Shown: piece after piece, positions 18,802 through 27,484 of the stretch
Layout: each line of letters begins with the position of its first letter
Numbering within the stretch: position 1 is the stretch's first letter
Source of the DNA: JAMXLO01 sp963819855
Lineage (GTDB): Bacteria; Pseudomonadota; Alphaproteobacteria; Acetobacterales; Acetobacteraceae
Direction of reading: 5' to 3'
Assembly: GCA_963819855.1 (NCBI GenBank)
Contig: CAWFYC010000021.1
Span: 434,001-498,000 of the forward strand
Length of the DNA stretch: 64,000 bases
Made by a program: the position numbers and the translations under genes
Notes under the pieces: model-generated
Told to the model about the DNA's origin: nothing
Database searches by the model: none
Seen by the model: the letters and a program-made list of their open reading frames with translations, nothing else

Positions 18802-18813
18802 GGTTTTCGCGGC
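18802..18813. repeat. Direct repeat right of ISAs1-family element
   Basis: GGTTTTCGCGGC, identical to 17556-17567. Together the two copies define the insertion boundaries. Confidence 0.75.
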
Positions 18814-18859
18814 GTCTCGGTCCTTGTAGCCTGGGTCTGGTGACAGGGAGGTCGAGGCA

Positions 18860-19741
18860 ATGACCAGCCAACTGGAACAGGAGGTCGCCGACCTCTGCGC
18901 GACCGCCAGGCGCTATGACGATCGGCACCAGCGCATCCCGGATCTCACTTGGCCCGATGGGGCACGGATTGCGGTGAACTTCACCGCCGATTTCGACGCC
19001 ATGTTGCTACGGCGGTTGCTGAATGAGCCGCCGATGCAACTTGCCAAGGGCGAGTTCGGCGGGCGCGTCGGCATCTGGCGCCTGATCGAGCTGTTCGATT
19101 CACACAGCATCAAGGCGACAATCTTCACGCCGGGCCGGATCTGCGAACTGTACCCTCGGGCATTACGAGCAGCGGTGGAGAGCGGGCACGAGATCGCCGA
19201 CCATATGTGGGAGCACCACGTGCCGAAGGATCCGGTGCTGGAGCACGACCATCTGCTGAAGACGGCAAATGCCCTGGAGGCGATCGCAGGGCGGCGGCCA
19301 GTGGGTAGTCGCAGTGAACACACGCTAAAGTTGTTAAGGCGGGAGGGGTTTCTGTACATCTCGCACGAATCGGCGGATCATCGGCCATATTATCTGAGCG
19401 ATGCCGAGCGCGGGGGCACGATGCTGAACCTGCCGTTCCACTACGCGATCGACGATGCGATGTTCTACAGCTTTGCGTGGCTGGGCAGCGGCAATCCGGC
19501 GCAGCGGATCACCGATCCGGATCGGGTGTTCGATCTGTGGTGGGCGGCATTCTGGCAGCAGTACCGCGCCGGCGGTTATCTCAATATCGTGGTGCATCCG
19601 TTCGTGTCGGGTCGCGCGTTGCGCATCGAGATGATGGACCGCCTGATCACGCGGATGAAGACACTGCCAGGCGTGTGGTTCCCAACCTGCGAGGAAGTCG
19701 CCCGGCACTGTCTGGATAATTTCCCACCGAGTACGCCCTGA
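18860..19741 (+). CDS. Polysaccharide deacetylase family protein (PuuE/allantoinase-like group)
   Basis: 293-residue NodB-homology protein. After LTWPDGARIAVNFTADFDAM comes a WRLIELFDSHSIKATIFTPG strand-turn and the metal motif HEIADHMWEHH, with both His of H-x3-H present; SHESADHRPYYL and VVHPFVSGRA follow, the latter with the usual C-terminal His. This arrangement is that of cyclic-imidase/allantoinase-like deacetylases rather than chitin deacetylases. GGGAGG stands before ATG 18860. It is followed 16 bp later by a second, divergent member. The IS element has inserted 46 bp upstream of its start. Confidence 0.88.
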   Translation: MTSQLEQEVADLCATARRYDDRHQRIPDLTWPDGARIAVNFTADFDAMLLRRLLNEPPMQLAKGEFGGRVGIWRLIELFDSHSIKATIFTPGRICELYPRALRAAVESGHEIADHMWEHHVPKDPVLEHDHLLKTANALEAIAGRRPVGSRSEHTLKLLRREGFLYISHESADHRPYYLSDAERGGTMLNLPFHYAIDDAMFYSFAWLGSGNPAQRITDPDRVFDLWWAAFWQQYRAGGYLNIVVHPFVSGRALRIEMMDRLITRMKTLPGVWFPTCEEVARHCLDNFPPSTP

Positions 19742-19757
19742 GCGAGGAGCTGACACG

Positions 19758-20696
19758 ATGCCGTGGAAGCAAGGCTACACGATCTCGGACGAAGTCGGCC
19801 TGCGGGATCACGAGGTGCGGTGGCCAGATGGCCACCGGTGTTGCGTCACTGTTGTGGTTGACCTGAGTGTTGCACGCGGTCCGGAGGGGATCAGCGTCGC
19901 CGATCTGATGCATCCCGACGCCTACTTCGCCGCGCATGACGGGCTGAATCAACTCCTTGCCGTGCTGACGCATTTCGGCATCACGGCAACATTTGCGGTA
20001 CCCGCGGTGATCGCGCAACTGCGCGCCGATCGGATCCGGGCGCTGCTCGCCGATGGCCATGAGATCGCGGCGAACGGCCTGAAGCATGAGGATGTAAGCG
20101 GGTTGACGGCAGCGGAAGAACGGACACGGCTGGATCTGGCAACCGACCTGCTGACGCGTGCGATCGGGCGCAAACCCGCGGGATGGTTCTGCCTGCCACG
20201 GCAGGACGATCCGTTCGCCGGAGGCACGATCAGCCGGCATACCATGGATCTGCTGATCGACGCCGGCTACGAGTACATGGGCAATGGGCTGGCGGATGAT
20301 GTGCCACATTACTGGGTGACGAACTTTGCCTCGCGCCGGGCGATACTGGCGCTGCCGTACTACTACCACTTTGATGATCAGTGGTTCCTGCTGTTCCCGC
20401 GCAAGGGGACCGGGCTCGAGCACGCCGATGATCTGTTCCGCAACTGGCGAGCGGAGTTCGATGCACAGTACAAGCGTGGGCGACAGTTCAGCATGGTGCT
20501 GCATCCCGGTGCAGTGGGGTGGTGCAACCGGTTGCAGTTGCTGGAGGATTTTTTTGCACACATGCGGAGCTATCCGGGCGTGTGGAATCCGACCAGCGCG
20601 GCGTGCGCGCAGTACTGGAAGTCCGCGTATCCTGCTGAGGAGAACCTGAAGCTTGAGCCAAGCGTGTGGCAGGACTATCCGGGCAGTCTAAGTTGA
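19758..20696 (+). CDS. Polysaccharide deacetylase family protein, altered metal site
   Basis: 312-residue NodB-homology protein in tandem with the previous gene. The frame EVRWPDGHRCCVTVVVDLSV and LLAVLTHFGITATFAVPAV match the PuuE-like group. The position of the usual H-x3-H is HEIAANGLKHE, so the first His of that motif is replaced by Asn; the last His is kept. VLHPGAVGWCNRLQ supplies the C-terminal His. The change suggests either a different metal ligand set or loss of catalysis. An AGCGAGGAG sequence precedes the ATG. The inverted repeat at 20723-20804 closes the unit. Confidence 0.85.
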   Translation: MPWKQGYTISDEVGLRDHEVRWPDGHRCCVTVVVDLSVARGPEGISVADLMHPDAYFAAHDGLNQLLAVLTHFGITATFAVPAVIAQLRADRIRALLADGHEIAANGLKHEDVSGLTAAEERTRLDLATDLLTRAIGRKPAGWFCLPRQDDPFAGGTISRHTMDLLIDAGYEYMGNGLADDVPHYWVTNFASRRAILALPYYYHFDDQWFLLFPRKGTGLEHADDLFRNWRAEFDAQYKRGRQFSMVLHPGAVGWCNRLQLLEDFFAHMRSYPGVWNPTSAACAQYWKSAYPAEENLKLEPSVWQDYPGSLS

Positions 20697-20722
20697 TCGG
20701 CCGTTCCGGCGTATGAGCCGGC

Positions 20723-20804
20723 GGGTTTCGCTTCGCTCGACCCACCCTACGAAGGCCACGACGGTCGCAGGTGCGCGTAGGATGGGTTGAGCGCAGCGAA
20801 ACCC
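20723..20804. repeat. Long inverted repeat between convergent genes
   Basis: Two 28-nt arms, 20723-20750 and 20777-20804, match at 25 of 28 positions when one is reverse-complemented (arm core GGGTTTCGCTTCGCTCGACC). This is a dispersed type often seen in proteobacterial genomes (GTAGGGTGGGT...AAACCCACC, from memory). It lies between the stops of convergent genes and can act as terminator for both. Confidence 0.75.
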
Positions 20805-20821
20805 ATCGGATTGGCAGATCG

Positions 20822-21964
20822 CTAATCGAACAGCGCCAGATCGATGATCTCGCCCATGCGGTTGTAGCCCGCGTCGCTCGGATGCAGGTGATCGCCGCAA
20901 TCGTAGATCGGCAACATGCGTGCAGGATGCTCGGGATCGCGCACGCCTTTGTCGAAGTCGATCACCGCATCGAACGCACCGCCTTCCCGTATCCAGGCAT
21001 TCACCGCCTGCCGCACCGCCTCGCGGGCCGGGGTCCAGGCACCCACCAGGAAGGTCTCGTTCTCGAACGGCATCAGCGTGCCGCCTAAAATCTTGATGCC
21101 GCGCGCGTGCGCCCGCTGCACCATCTGCTTCAGGCCGGCGATCATCTGCTCGGCGGTAACCTCCTCCTCGGGCTTGGCCCATCGGTTGCGCAGATCGTTG
21201 GTTCCCAGCACCACGATCAGGTGCGTCACGCCCGGCTGCGCCAGTACGTCGCGATCGAAGCGGCGTAGCCCGCTGTCGCCGCGGATGTCGTGCAGGATAC
21301 GGTTGCCGCCGAGCCCCTGATTCATCACGCCCATCGCGCGTCCGCCGTGGGCAACCAGTCGTCGCGCAAGCTGGTCAGGCCAGCGACAGAACGCATCGTG
21401 GGTGGAGATGTTCGCGTCGGTCAGCGAGTCGCCGAGCGCGACGATGCCGCCGGTCGCTGCCGTGGCCAACACGTCGATGCCGGCGACGAAATACCAGTCG
21501 TCGGTTATCCTGCCGACCGGCATGATTGTCTCGTCGGAAAAATCCCCGGGTGGCGAGATATAGTTGGTCTGGCGCGCATAACGGCCGGTGATGCCGAAGC
21601 TCGCCGGTAGGTCTCCGGGCAGAAAGAACGTGATCGCAACATCCGCCAGCGGCGCCACCGCCAGATCGACGGCATCGCTCAGCAGCACAGCACCGGCGGC
21701 GATCGTGGCCGCAGTCTCACCGCCGAATGTCAACGTGCGATCAGTGCCGGCCACCACTCGGGGGCCGGATTCCCGCAGGCCGACATGCGCCGAACCGATG
21801 GTCAGCGGCCGGTTGCCATAAGCATTCGACAGGCGCACACGCAGCGTGTTCCCGCCGATGCTGACGCGCGCATTCATCCGCAGTGTTTGATTGCTGAACG
21901 CCGCTCCCTCGGCCGGAGCGGGAGAGGTGGCCCAGGTGCCGACCCAATGCGTGTCATTCGCCAT
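20822..21964 (-). CDS. SGNH/GDSL-family hydrolase
   Basis: 380-residue esterase-type protein. Residues 1-~165 form a beta-rich N-terminal domain (WVGTWATSPAPAEG, LRVRLSNAYGNRPL). The SGNH blocks follow: GGIVALGDSLTDA (Ser), NQGLGGNRIL (Gly), VVLGTNDLRN (Asn) and DHLHPSDAGYNRMGE (Asp and His). Relatives act on rhamnogalacturonan or other ester groups. No signal peptide is evident. Convergent with the deacetylase genes, divergent from the binding-protein gene at 22045. Natural substrate unknown. Confidence 0.9.
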   Translation of the reverse strand: MANDTHWVGTWATSPAPAEGAAFSNQTLRMNARVSIGGNTLRVRLSNAYGNRPLTIGSAHVGLRESGPRVVAGTDRTLTFGGETAATIAAGAVLLSDAVDLAVAPLADVAITFFLPGDLPASFGITGRYARQTNYISPPGDFSDETIMPVGRITDDWYFVAGIDVLATAATGGIVALGDSLTDANISTHDAFCRWPDQLARRLVAHGGRAMGVMNQGLGGNRILHDIRGDSGLRRFDRDVLAQPGVTHLIVVLGTNDLRNRWAKPEEEVTAEQMIAGLKQMVQRAHARGIKILGGTLMPFENETFLVGAWTPAREAVRQAVNAWIREGGAFDAVIDFDKGVRDPEHPARMLPIYDCGDHLHPSDAGYNRMGEIIDLALFD

Positions 21965-22044
21965 GATGCGACCTCGGCTGGTTGGACGGGCAGATGCAGA
22001 AGGCTAAGGTTGACTGTGCCACGTGAGGCAAGGGAGGAACAACA

Positions 22045-23283
22045 ATGCGTCCGAGGCTTGCGGCACTGCTGGTGCTGCTGCTCGCCGGCACTGCGCCGGC
22101 GCGTGCGGCCGAACCCATCACCATCGGCTTTGCCGAGGCGCTCACCGGCGGGCTTGCCGTAGTCGGAAAGTCAGGCGTGCTGGCGGCGCAGATCTGGGCA
22201 GACGAAGTCAACGCGAAGGGCGGTCTGCTGGGTCGGGCGGTGAAGCTGGTGTTCTACGACAACCAGAGCAACGCCTCGAATGTGCCTGGCATCTACACCA
22301 AGCTGCTCGATGTCGATCATGTGGACCTGATCGTCTCGGGCTATGCGACCAACATGACGGCACCGGCGATGCCGGTGGCGATGGGACACAACAAGCTGTT
22401 CGTCAGCCTGTTCTGTCTCGCGGTGAACAGCGAATTCCAGTATCCCCGCTACTTCTCCATGCTGCCGAGCGGACCGGATCCAAAGCACGCGTTCTCGCGC
22501 GGTTACTTCGACCTGGCGATGGCGCAGAACTCGAAGCCGCAGACGGTGGCCATCGTGGCGGCTGACGCGGAGTTCGCGCGCAACGCCTCGGACGGCGCGC
22601 GCGACAACGCCAAGGCGGTGGGACTGCGCATTGTATATGACGGCACCTATCCCCCGACCACGACGGACTACACGCCGGTGGTGCGCGCGGTGCGGGCGAC
22701 TAATCCCGACGTGATCTATGTCGCGTCGTACCCGCCCGACACCGCCGGCATCCTGCGCGCTGCCAACGAGGTCGGACTGACGGCGATGCAGTTTGGCGGC
22801 AACATGGTGGGGCTTTCCACCACCGCGCTGAAGACGCAACTAGGGCCACTGCTGAATGGCGTCGTGATCAGTGAGAACTGGCTGCCCGCGCCCACCATGC
22901 AATTCCCCGGGGTGCTGGAATTCCTCAAGCGCTATCAGGCGAAAGCGGCGGGCGAGGGCGTCGATCCTCTCGGTTATTTTCTGCCGCCGTGGGCCTATGC
23001 CCGGATGCAGTTGCTGGCACAGGCGATCGAGGGAACGCAGAGCATCGATGACGGCAAACTGGCGGATTATTTCCGCGGTCATACCTTCAAGACGATCATC
23101 GGCGATGTTACGTTCGGCAAGGACGGCGAATGGGCCGCGCCGCGCATCGTCTGGACGCAGTTCCAGAACATCAAGGGAAATGACCTGAAGCAGTTCGAGG
23201 ATCCCGCGACCGAGGTGGTCGTGCTGCCGAACGAGCTGAAGTCGGGCTCGCTGATCTGGCCGTATGCGGCAGCGAAGCAATAG
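22045..23283 (+). CDS. Branched-chain amino-acid-type ABC substrate-binding protein (orphan)
   Basis: 412-residue periplasmic binding protein. Signal peptide MRPRLAALLVLLLAGTAPA, cleavage near ARAAE, then ITIGFAEALTGGLAVVGKSG, WADEVNAKGGLLGRAVKLVF and DNQSNASNVPGIYTKLLDVD, a typical type 1 fold. AGGGAGG precedes the ATG. No permease or ATPase adjoins it; instead an ACMSD-like amidohydrolase starts 18 bp after it, so it may deliver an aromatic or heterocyclic acid to that pathway through a transporter encoded elsewhere, perhaps the liv operon at 11.7-15.9 kb. That link is inference. Confidence 0.92.
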   Translation: MRPRLAALLVLLLAGTAPARAAEPITIGFAEALTGGLAVVGKSGVLAAQIWADEVNAKGGLLGRAVKLVFYDNQSNASNVPGIYTKLLDVDHVDLIVSGYATNMTAPAMPVAMGHNKLFVSLFCLAVNSEFQYPRYFSMLPSGPDPKHAFSRGYFDLAMAQNSKPQTVAIVAADAEFARNASDGARDNAKAVGLRIVYDGTYPPTTTDYTPVVRAVRATNPDVIYVASYPPDTAGILRAANEVGLTAMQFGGNMVGLSTTALKTQLGPLLNGVVISENWLPAPTMQFPGVLEFLKRYQAKAAGEGVDPLGYFLPPWAYARMQLLAQAIEGTQSIDDGKLADYFRGHTFKTIIGDVTFGKDGEWAAPRIVWTQFQNIKGNDLKQFEDPATEVVVLPNELKSGSLIWPYAAAKQ

Positions 23284-23301
23284 CGCAAGGGAAGAGAACT
23301 C

Positions 23302-24333
23302 ATGGTACGCTCATGTCTCTGCTGCGGCCCGGTCCTTGGCCGCCGCTCGTTCCTCGCCGGCGCGGCCGCGCTAACCGCCACTGGCGCGCGGGCGGATGAA
23401 CCGCCGCACCGTATCGACGTGCACCACCATATCGTGCCGCCGACCTGGCTCGACGCGCTGAAGACGGCGAAGCTCGACACCCCGCCGATGTCGAGCTGGA
23501 CGCCGCGGCGGTCCATCGACGACATGGACAAGGCCGGCATCGCCACCGCCATCACGTCACCGACCACGCCACAGGTCGGATTCCTGCCCACCGCCGATGC
23601 TGCCCGTGTTGCGCGCGAGGCCAACGAATACGCAAACAGGCTGATGACCGATCACCCTGGCCGCTTCGGCGTCTTCGCCATGCTGCCGATGCCCCATATC
23701 GACGAGTGTCTGAGGGAGATCGAATACGCATTCGATACCCTGAAGGTCGACGGCATCGGAATGATGACCAGCTATGGTGACAAGTGGCTCGGCTATCCGC
23801 AGTTCGCGCCGGTATTCGATGAGCTCAATCGCCGCAAGGCGACGGTCTACACCCACCCGACGACCGCCAACTGCTGCGTCAACCTGGTGCAGGGCGTGGG
23901 CGATGCCACGGTGGAATACGGTGCCGATACCACGCGGAGCATCACCAATCTGATTTTCAGCGGCGCAGCGCAGCGCTACGCCGACGTCAACTTCATCTTC
24001 TCACACGGCGGCGGGGTGCTGACCGCGGTGGCCGAACGGCTGGAAATTCAGATGGTGGCTACGCCGCCCTACAAGGAGAAATTCACCCGCGAGATGGTGG
24101 ACGGCCAGCTTCGTCGCTTCTACTACGACACGGCGCAGGTCGCCAACGCGGTGACGATCGGCGCGCTGGCGAAGCTGGTGCCGGTATCGCAGATCGTGTT
24201 CGGTACCGACTACCCGTACCGCACCGGGGCAGAGCACGTGCGCGGTCTCGCGGAACAATTCAATGCCGATGAGTTGAAGGCGATCGGCCGCGACAACGCG
24301 CTGCGCATCCTGCCTCGGCTGCGCGCGGCATGA
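23302..24333 (+). CDS. Amidohydrolase-2 family protein with Tat-like signal (ACMSD-like)
   Basis: 343-residue TIM-barrel hydrolase/decarboxylase of the aminocarboxymuconate-semialdehyde decarboxylase group. The N-terminus carries a twin-arginine-type signal (GRRSFLAGAAALTATGARA). The metal site is HRIDVHHHIVPPTWLDALK; later FIFSHGGGVLTAVAER (His) and IVFGTDYPYRTGAEHVRG (Asp) complete the set. It follows the binding protein by 18 bp with GGGAAGAG before the ATG. Export before or after folding would place catalysis in the periplasm, which is unusual for ACMSD proper. Substrate unknown. Confidence 0.87.
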   Translation: MVRSCLCCGPVLGRRSFLAGAAALTATGARADEPPHRIDVHHHIVPPTWLDALKTAKLDTPPMSSWTPRRSIDDMDKAGIATAITSPTTPQVGFLPTADAARVAREANEYANRLMTDHPGRFGVFAMLPMPHIDECLREIEYAFDTLKVDGIGMMTSYGDKWLGYPQFAPVFDELNRRKATVYTHPTTANCCVNLVQGVGDATVEYGADTTRSITNLIFSGAAQRYADVNFIFSHGGGVLTAVAERLEIQMVATPPYKEKFTREMVDGQLRRFYYDTAQVANAVTIGALAKLVPVSQIVFGTDYPYRTGAEHVRGLAEQFNADELKAIGRDNALRILPRLRAA

Positions 24334-24351
24334 CGGATGAAGGAGAATGCG

Positions 24352-24771
24352 ATGCGGCGCTGCCCTCTGCTGCTGATCCTGCTGTTGGTCGGCTGTTCCA
24401 ACGACAGCTCGACCCGCAACTTCAGCCTGTCCCGTGATTCCGGGCCGCAGACCGTCGCGGCGACACGCATGCCGCTGTCCATGCCACCGAGCCTGGCGCT
24501 GCGCCCGGCACGGCCAGGCGCCATCGTCCCCAGTCGTGGCGAGGCACAGTCGGGCGAGCAGGCGGCAGGCAGCATCGGCCAGGATGCGCTCGTCCAGGCG
24601 GCGGGCCCGGTGGCGTCGTCGGATATTCGCTCGGTGATCAATGAGAATTCCGGGCTGGTGTACGCCGATCCGGGCTTCGTCGACCGGGTGATGAACTGGG
24701 CGCCGCCGCCTGGCTACACGCCGGTCATCACGCAGGCGCCGACAGGCGGATGGTTCAGCCGGATCTTCTGA
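24352..24771 (+). CDS. DUF3035-type small lipoprotein
   Basis: 139-residue protein with a lipoprotein signal, MRRCPLLLILLLVGCSND, the Cys at residue 15 being the likely lipid attachment site. The middle part (LSRDSGPQTVAATRMPLSMP, LALRPARPG) and the tail ending GGWFSRIF match, from memory, the DUF3035 group found next to outer-membrane assembly functions in Rhodospirillales. AAGGAGA lies seven bases before ATG 24352; an ATG at 24337 overlaps that site and is less likely. It ends the operon started at 22045. Confidence 0.72.
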   Translation: MRRCPLLLILLLVGCSNDSSTRNFSLSRDSGPQTVAATRMPLSMPPSLALRPARPGAIVPSRGEAQSGEQAAGSIGQDALVQAAGPVASSDIRSVINENSGLVYADPGFVDRVMNWAPPPGYTPVITQAPTGGWFSRIF

Positions 24772-24805
24772 CCCCGGATCTTCCGAACCGCGCCATGCAG
24801 CGCGA

Positions 24806-25645
24806 CTATCTCGCCGGGTCGCCGGCGAGTGTGCGCACCTCGGCCGATGAACGGCCCTGCGCGCGGAGATCGCGCAGAGTTGCCGCGCGATCGCGCTTCG
24901 CCAGGCGGCGGCCGGAGGCATCGGTCAACAGCGGGTGATGCGAGTAGGCGGGGGCAGGCCAGCCCATCAGCGCCTGGAGCAGGCGGTGCAGATGCGTCGC
25001 CGGCTTCAGGTCGGCGCCGCGCGTTACCAGGGTGACGCCCTGCAACGCATCGTCGTGGGTGACACAGAGGTGGTAGCTGGCGGGCGCATCCTTGCGGGCG
25101 AGGACCACGTCGCCGAAGCGCTCGGGGTGGCACGAGATGATACCTTCGGCGGCCTCGTCAAAGCCCAGTGCCGGAGGCGTCGCTGCAAGTGCCCGTGCCA
25201 CATCGAGCCGCAGCGCGTAGCGTGCGCCGCCGGCGATGCGTGCCTCACGCTCATCGACCGACAGCACGCGACAGGTGCCGGGATAGCGCGGCCTACCGTC
25301 CGGTGTATGCGGCGCGGCAACGGATTGCTGGATGTCCGCGCGGGTGCAGAAGCACGGATACAGCAGGCCGCGTCCTGCCAGCACATCCAGAGTGGCGCGA
25401 TATTCCGGCAGGTGTTGCGATTGCACACGCACCTCGCCATCCCAGTCGAGGCCGAGCCACGCCAGGTCCTCCAGAATCGCCGCGGCGAATTCCGGCCGGC
25501 AGCGCGATGGATCGATGTCCTCCAGGCGCAGCAGGAACCGGCCGCCGGCCTCGCGTGCGCGCCGCCATGCGAACAGCGCGCTGAACGCGTGGCCGAGATG
25601 CAGGTGGCCGGTGGGGCTTGGCGCGAAGCGGGTGACGATGGACAT
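24806..25645 (-). CDS. gluQ: Glutamyl-Q tRNA(Asp) synthetase
   Basis: 279-residue truncated relative of glutamyl-tRNA synthetase that attaches glutamate to the queuosine base at position 34 of tRNA(Asp). The catalytic core is complete: TRFAPSPTGHLHLGHAFSA (HIGH-type motif HLGH), LLRLEDIDPSRC, the Cys-rich zinc segment LLYPCFCTRADIQ, HVTHDDALQGVTLVTRGADL-type active-site helix and a degenerate KMSKS, RRLAKRDRAATLRD. The anticodon-binding domain is absent, as expected. The open frame continues far upstream on this strand to 27130, but that part lies antisense to two other genes; ATG 25645 gives the normal length. Confidence 0.93.
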   Translation of the reverse strand: MSIVTRFAPSPTGHLHLGHAFSALFAWRRAREAGGRFLLRLEDIDPSRCRPEFAAAILEDLAWLGLDWDGEVRVQSQHLPEYRATLDVLAGRGLLYPCFCTRADIQQSVAAPHTPDGRPRYPGTCRVLSVDEREARIAGGARYALRLDVARALAATPPALGFDEAAEGIISCHPERFGDVVLARKDAPASYHLCVTHDDALQGVTLVTRGADLKPATHLHRLLQALMGWPAPAYSHHPLLTDASGRRLAKRDRAATLRDLRAQGRSSAEVRTLAGDPAR

Positions 25646-25694
25646 GCGGATGCGACACAAGGTAGTCCGGCCGGCGGCAAAGGGAGAGAGAGGC

Positions 25695-26342
25695 ATGGCA
25701 GAGCTCGATGGTCCGCATTGGGGTCCAGCCTCGAAGGCGGCGCCGAAGCAGCTTGTCGTGTTGTGCCATGGGCTGGGCGCCGACGGGCACGACCTGATCG
25801 ATTTGGCACCCACATGGGCACACGCGCTGCCGGACGCGCTGTTTGTCTCTGTCGATGCGCCGTTTCCCCATGAGTCGGGCTTCGGCCGGCAGTGGTGGAG
25901 CGTGGCGGATCGCTCGCCCGCGGTGATGGATACCGGCGTACGCCGCGCCGCCGGTTTCCTGAACGGCTTCATCGACGCGGAACTGGATCGGCTCACGTTG
26001 CCGGCGGAGGCGTATGCACTGATGGGGTTCAGCCAGGGCGCGATGACCGTGTTGTTCACCGGCCTGCGCCGCGTCTCCGCACCGCGCGCGATCCTGGCAT
26101 TTTCCGGCGCGCTGGTGGCGCCGGAGACCCTGCCGGCGGAACTCGCCAACCGCGCACCGGTGTTGCTGGTGCACGGCGAGGCCGATGACGTGGTGCCGGT
26201 GCAGCGCTCGCGCGATGCCGAGGCGGCGTTGCGTGCTGCGAACCTGCCTGTCGAGGCGGTATATGTGCCGCGGCTCGGCCACGGCATCGACGACACCGGA
26301 CTGGCAATGGGCGCGCTTGCATTGCAGCGCGCGTTTGCATGA
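25695..26342 (+). CDS. Phospholipase/carboxylesterase family alpha/beta hydrolase
   Basis: 215-residue serine hydrolase. LVVLCHGLGADGHDLIDLAP is the oxyanion-hole strand, LMGFSQGAMTVLFTGLR holds the nucleophile (GFSQG), LLVHGEADDVVPVQRS the Asp and RLGHGIDD the His. The family includes short-chain carboxylesterases and lysophospholipases. The ATG at 25695 has AGGGAGAGAGAGG before it; the same frame extends upstream only as antisense of gluQ. Divergent from gluQ by 49 bp. Confidence 0.9.
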   Translation: MAELDGPHWGPASKAAPKQLVVLCHGLGADGHDLIDLAPTWAHALPDALFVSVDAPFPHESGFGRQWWSVADRSPAVMDTGVRRAAGFLNGFIDAELDRLTLPAEAYALMGFSQGAMTVLFTGLRRVSAPRAILAFSGALVAPETLPAELANRAPVLLVHGEADDVVPVQRSRDAEAALRAANLPVEAVYVPRLGHGIDDTGLAMGALALQRAFA

Positions 26343-26488
26343 CGGTGGCGTGAATCCGTCGTCGGCTCGGCTTGCGGCCCGTTGCATGCTCTGCGATAAA
26401 CGAGCCGGTTCTCGGCGGCGCACAATATCTGGCGGGTCGGTAACGGATTGTCCCCCAGATTTGCGCTCCGGTCGTAGAGGAGCAGCGC

Positions 26489-27049
26489 GTGCCTGACGGT
26501 GGCCAATTCTATCCTGCGCTGGTGCTGAATGCGGATTTCCGGCCGCTGTCGTATTTCCCGCTGTCGCTGTGGTGCTGGCAGGACGCAGTGAAGGCGGTGT
26601 TCCTCGACCGGGTCTCCGTGCTGTCGGAGTACGAGACCGAGGTGCGCTCCCCGTCCCTGACCATGAAGCTGCCGAGCGTGATCGCGCTGAAGGACTACAT
26701 CCCGTCGGCGCGGCGGCCGGCGTTCACCCGGTTCAACGTGTTCCTGCGCGATGCGTTCGTCTGCCAGTACTGCAGCGACCGCCGTCCGGCTCACGACCTG
26801 ACGTTCGATCACGTGGTGCCGCGCAGCCGCGGGGGTCGCACAACGTGGGAGAACGTCGTGACCGCGTGCGGCGACTGCAACCTGCGCAAGGGCTCTCGCC
26901 TGCCGCGCGAGTGCCGGATGTTCCCGCGCAGCCATCCGCGCCAGCCGACGACGTGGGAGCTCCAGGACAACGGGCGTGGGTTCCCGCCCAACTACCTGCA
27001 CGAGAGCTGGCGCGACTATCTGTACTGGGACAGCGAACTGGAGAGCTGA
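26489..27049 (+). CDS. HNH endonuclease
   Basis: 186-residue protein with a full HNH module: FVCQYCSDRRPAHDLTFDHV (first CxxC and the HNH His), PRSRGGRTTWENVVTACGDC (Asn and second CxxC) and NLRKGSRLP. The N-terminus, PALVLNADFRPLSYFPLSLW with VKAVFLDRVSVL, is the conserved non-catalytic part of a widespread chromosomal HNH group of unknown role that is not tied to phage or restriction genes. Start GTG 26489 has GGAGCAG before it. Slightly downstream is a perfect hairpin. Confidence 0.92.
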   Translation: MPDGGQFYPALVLNADFRPLSYFPLSLWCWQDAVKAVFLDRVSVLSEYETEVRSPSLTMKLPSVIALKDYIPSARRPAFTRFNVFLRDAFVCQYCSDRRPAHDLTFDHVVPRSRGGRTTWENVVTACGDCNLRKGSRLPRECRMFPRSHPRQPTTWELQDNGRGFPPNYLHESWRDYLYWDSELES

Positions 27050-27070
27050 CCGCTCGCGGCAGTGGCCGAG

Positions 27071-27094
27071 CACCCGGTGGCGCGCAACCGGGTG
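27071..27094. terminator. Perfect 8-bp hairpin after the HNH gene
   Basis: CACCCGGT, 8-nt loop, ACCGGGTG, 21 bases past the HNH stop codon. No T-run follows; a terminator-like structure. Confidence 0.5.
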
Positions 27095-27484
27095 ACCCGC
27101 GATGGCCAGGCTCATGCCGAAGGCTGCCAATGAACTCGTCGTCGTCAGCGCGCGGCGCTCTTGACAGGAAAGGGTAGTCGATTACGGCCGCTTCGCACGA
27201 GCGGTTTGAATGCCATTTGGCGAACCTGGGTTTCGAAGCTCCCAACGCTTGGCAAGAATTGAAAGCAGCAGGTGGAACGGCGAACCCATCGTGACGTTGC
27301 CGCGGGCCCATTGAGGGATGGTTGAGGCGCGGATCTACACCCGACTTGATCGGCGAATCACCAGGGTGAAGGCTTGACTTCATCTGTCGGTACAGCCTTT
27401 TAATCAAACGTCCATGCCGAATCGTGTCGGCTGAATTCATAATGGGCACGCCACGAGCGTCTCGATCCGGGTTGCCAGAGAGTC
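27095..27484. other. Intergenic stretch without a recognisable gene
   Basis: About 390 bp with a visibly lower G+C content than flanking genes (for example AATTGAAAGCAGCAGG near 27260 and CTTTTAATCAAACG near 27397). No convincing coding frame, RNA gene or repeat was found. AGAGAG just before 27485 may be the ribosome binding site of the next gene. Confidence 0.5.

Noticed and set aside
25646..27130. Long open frame extending the gluQ frame upstream to 27130 on the minus strand
   Set aside because: It lies antisense to the carboxylesterase and HNH genes, has no recognisable domain, and GluQRS has its normal length from 25645.
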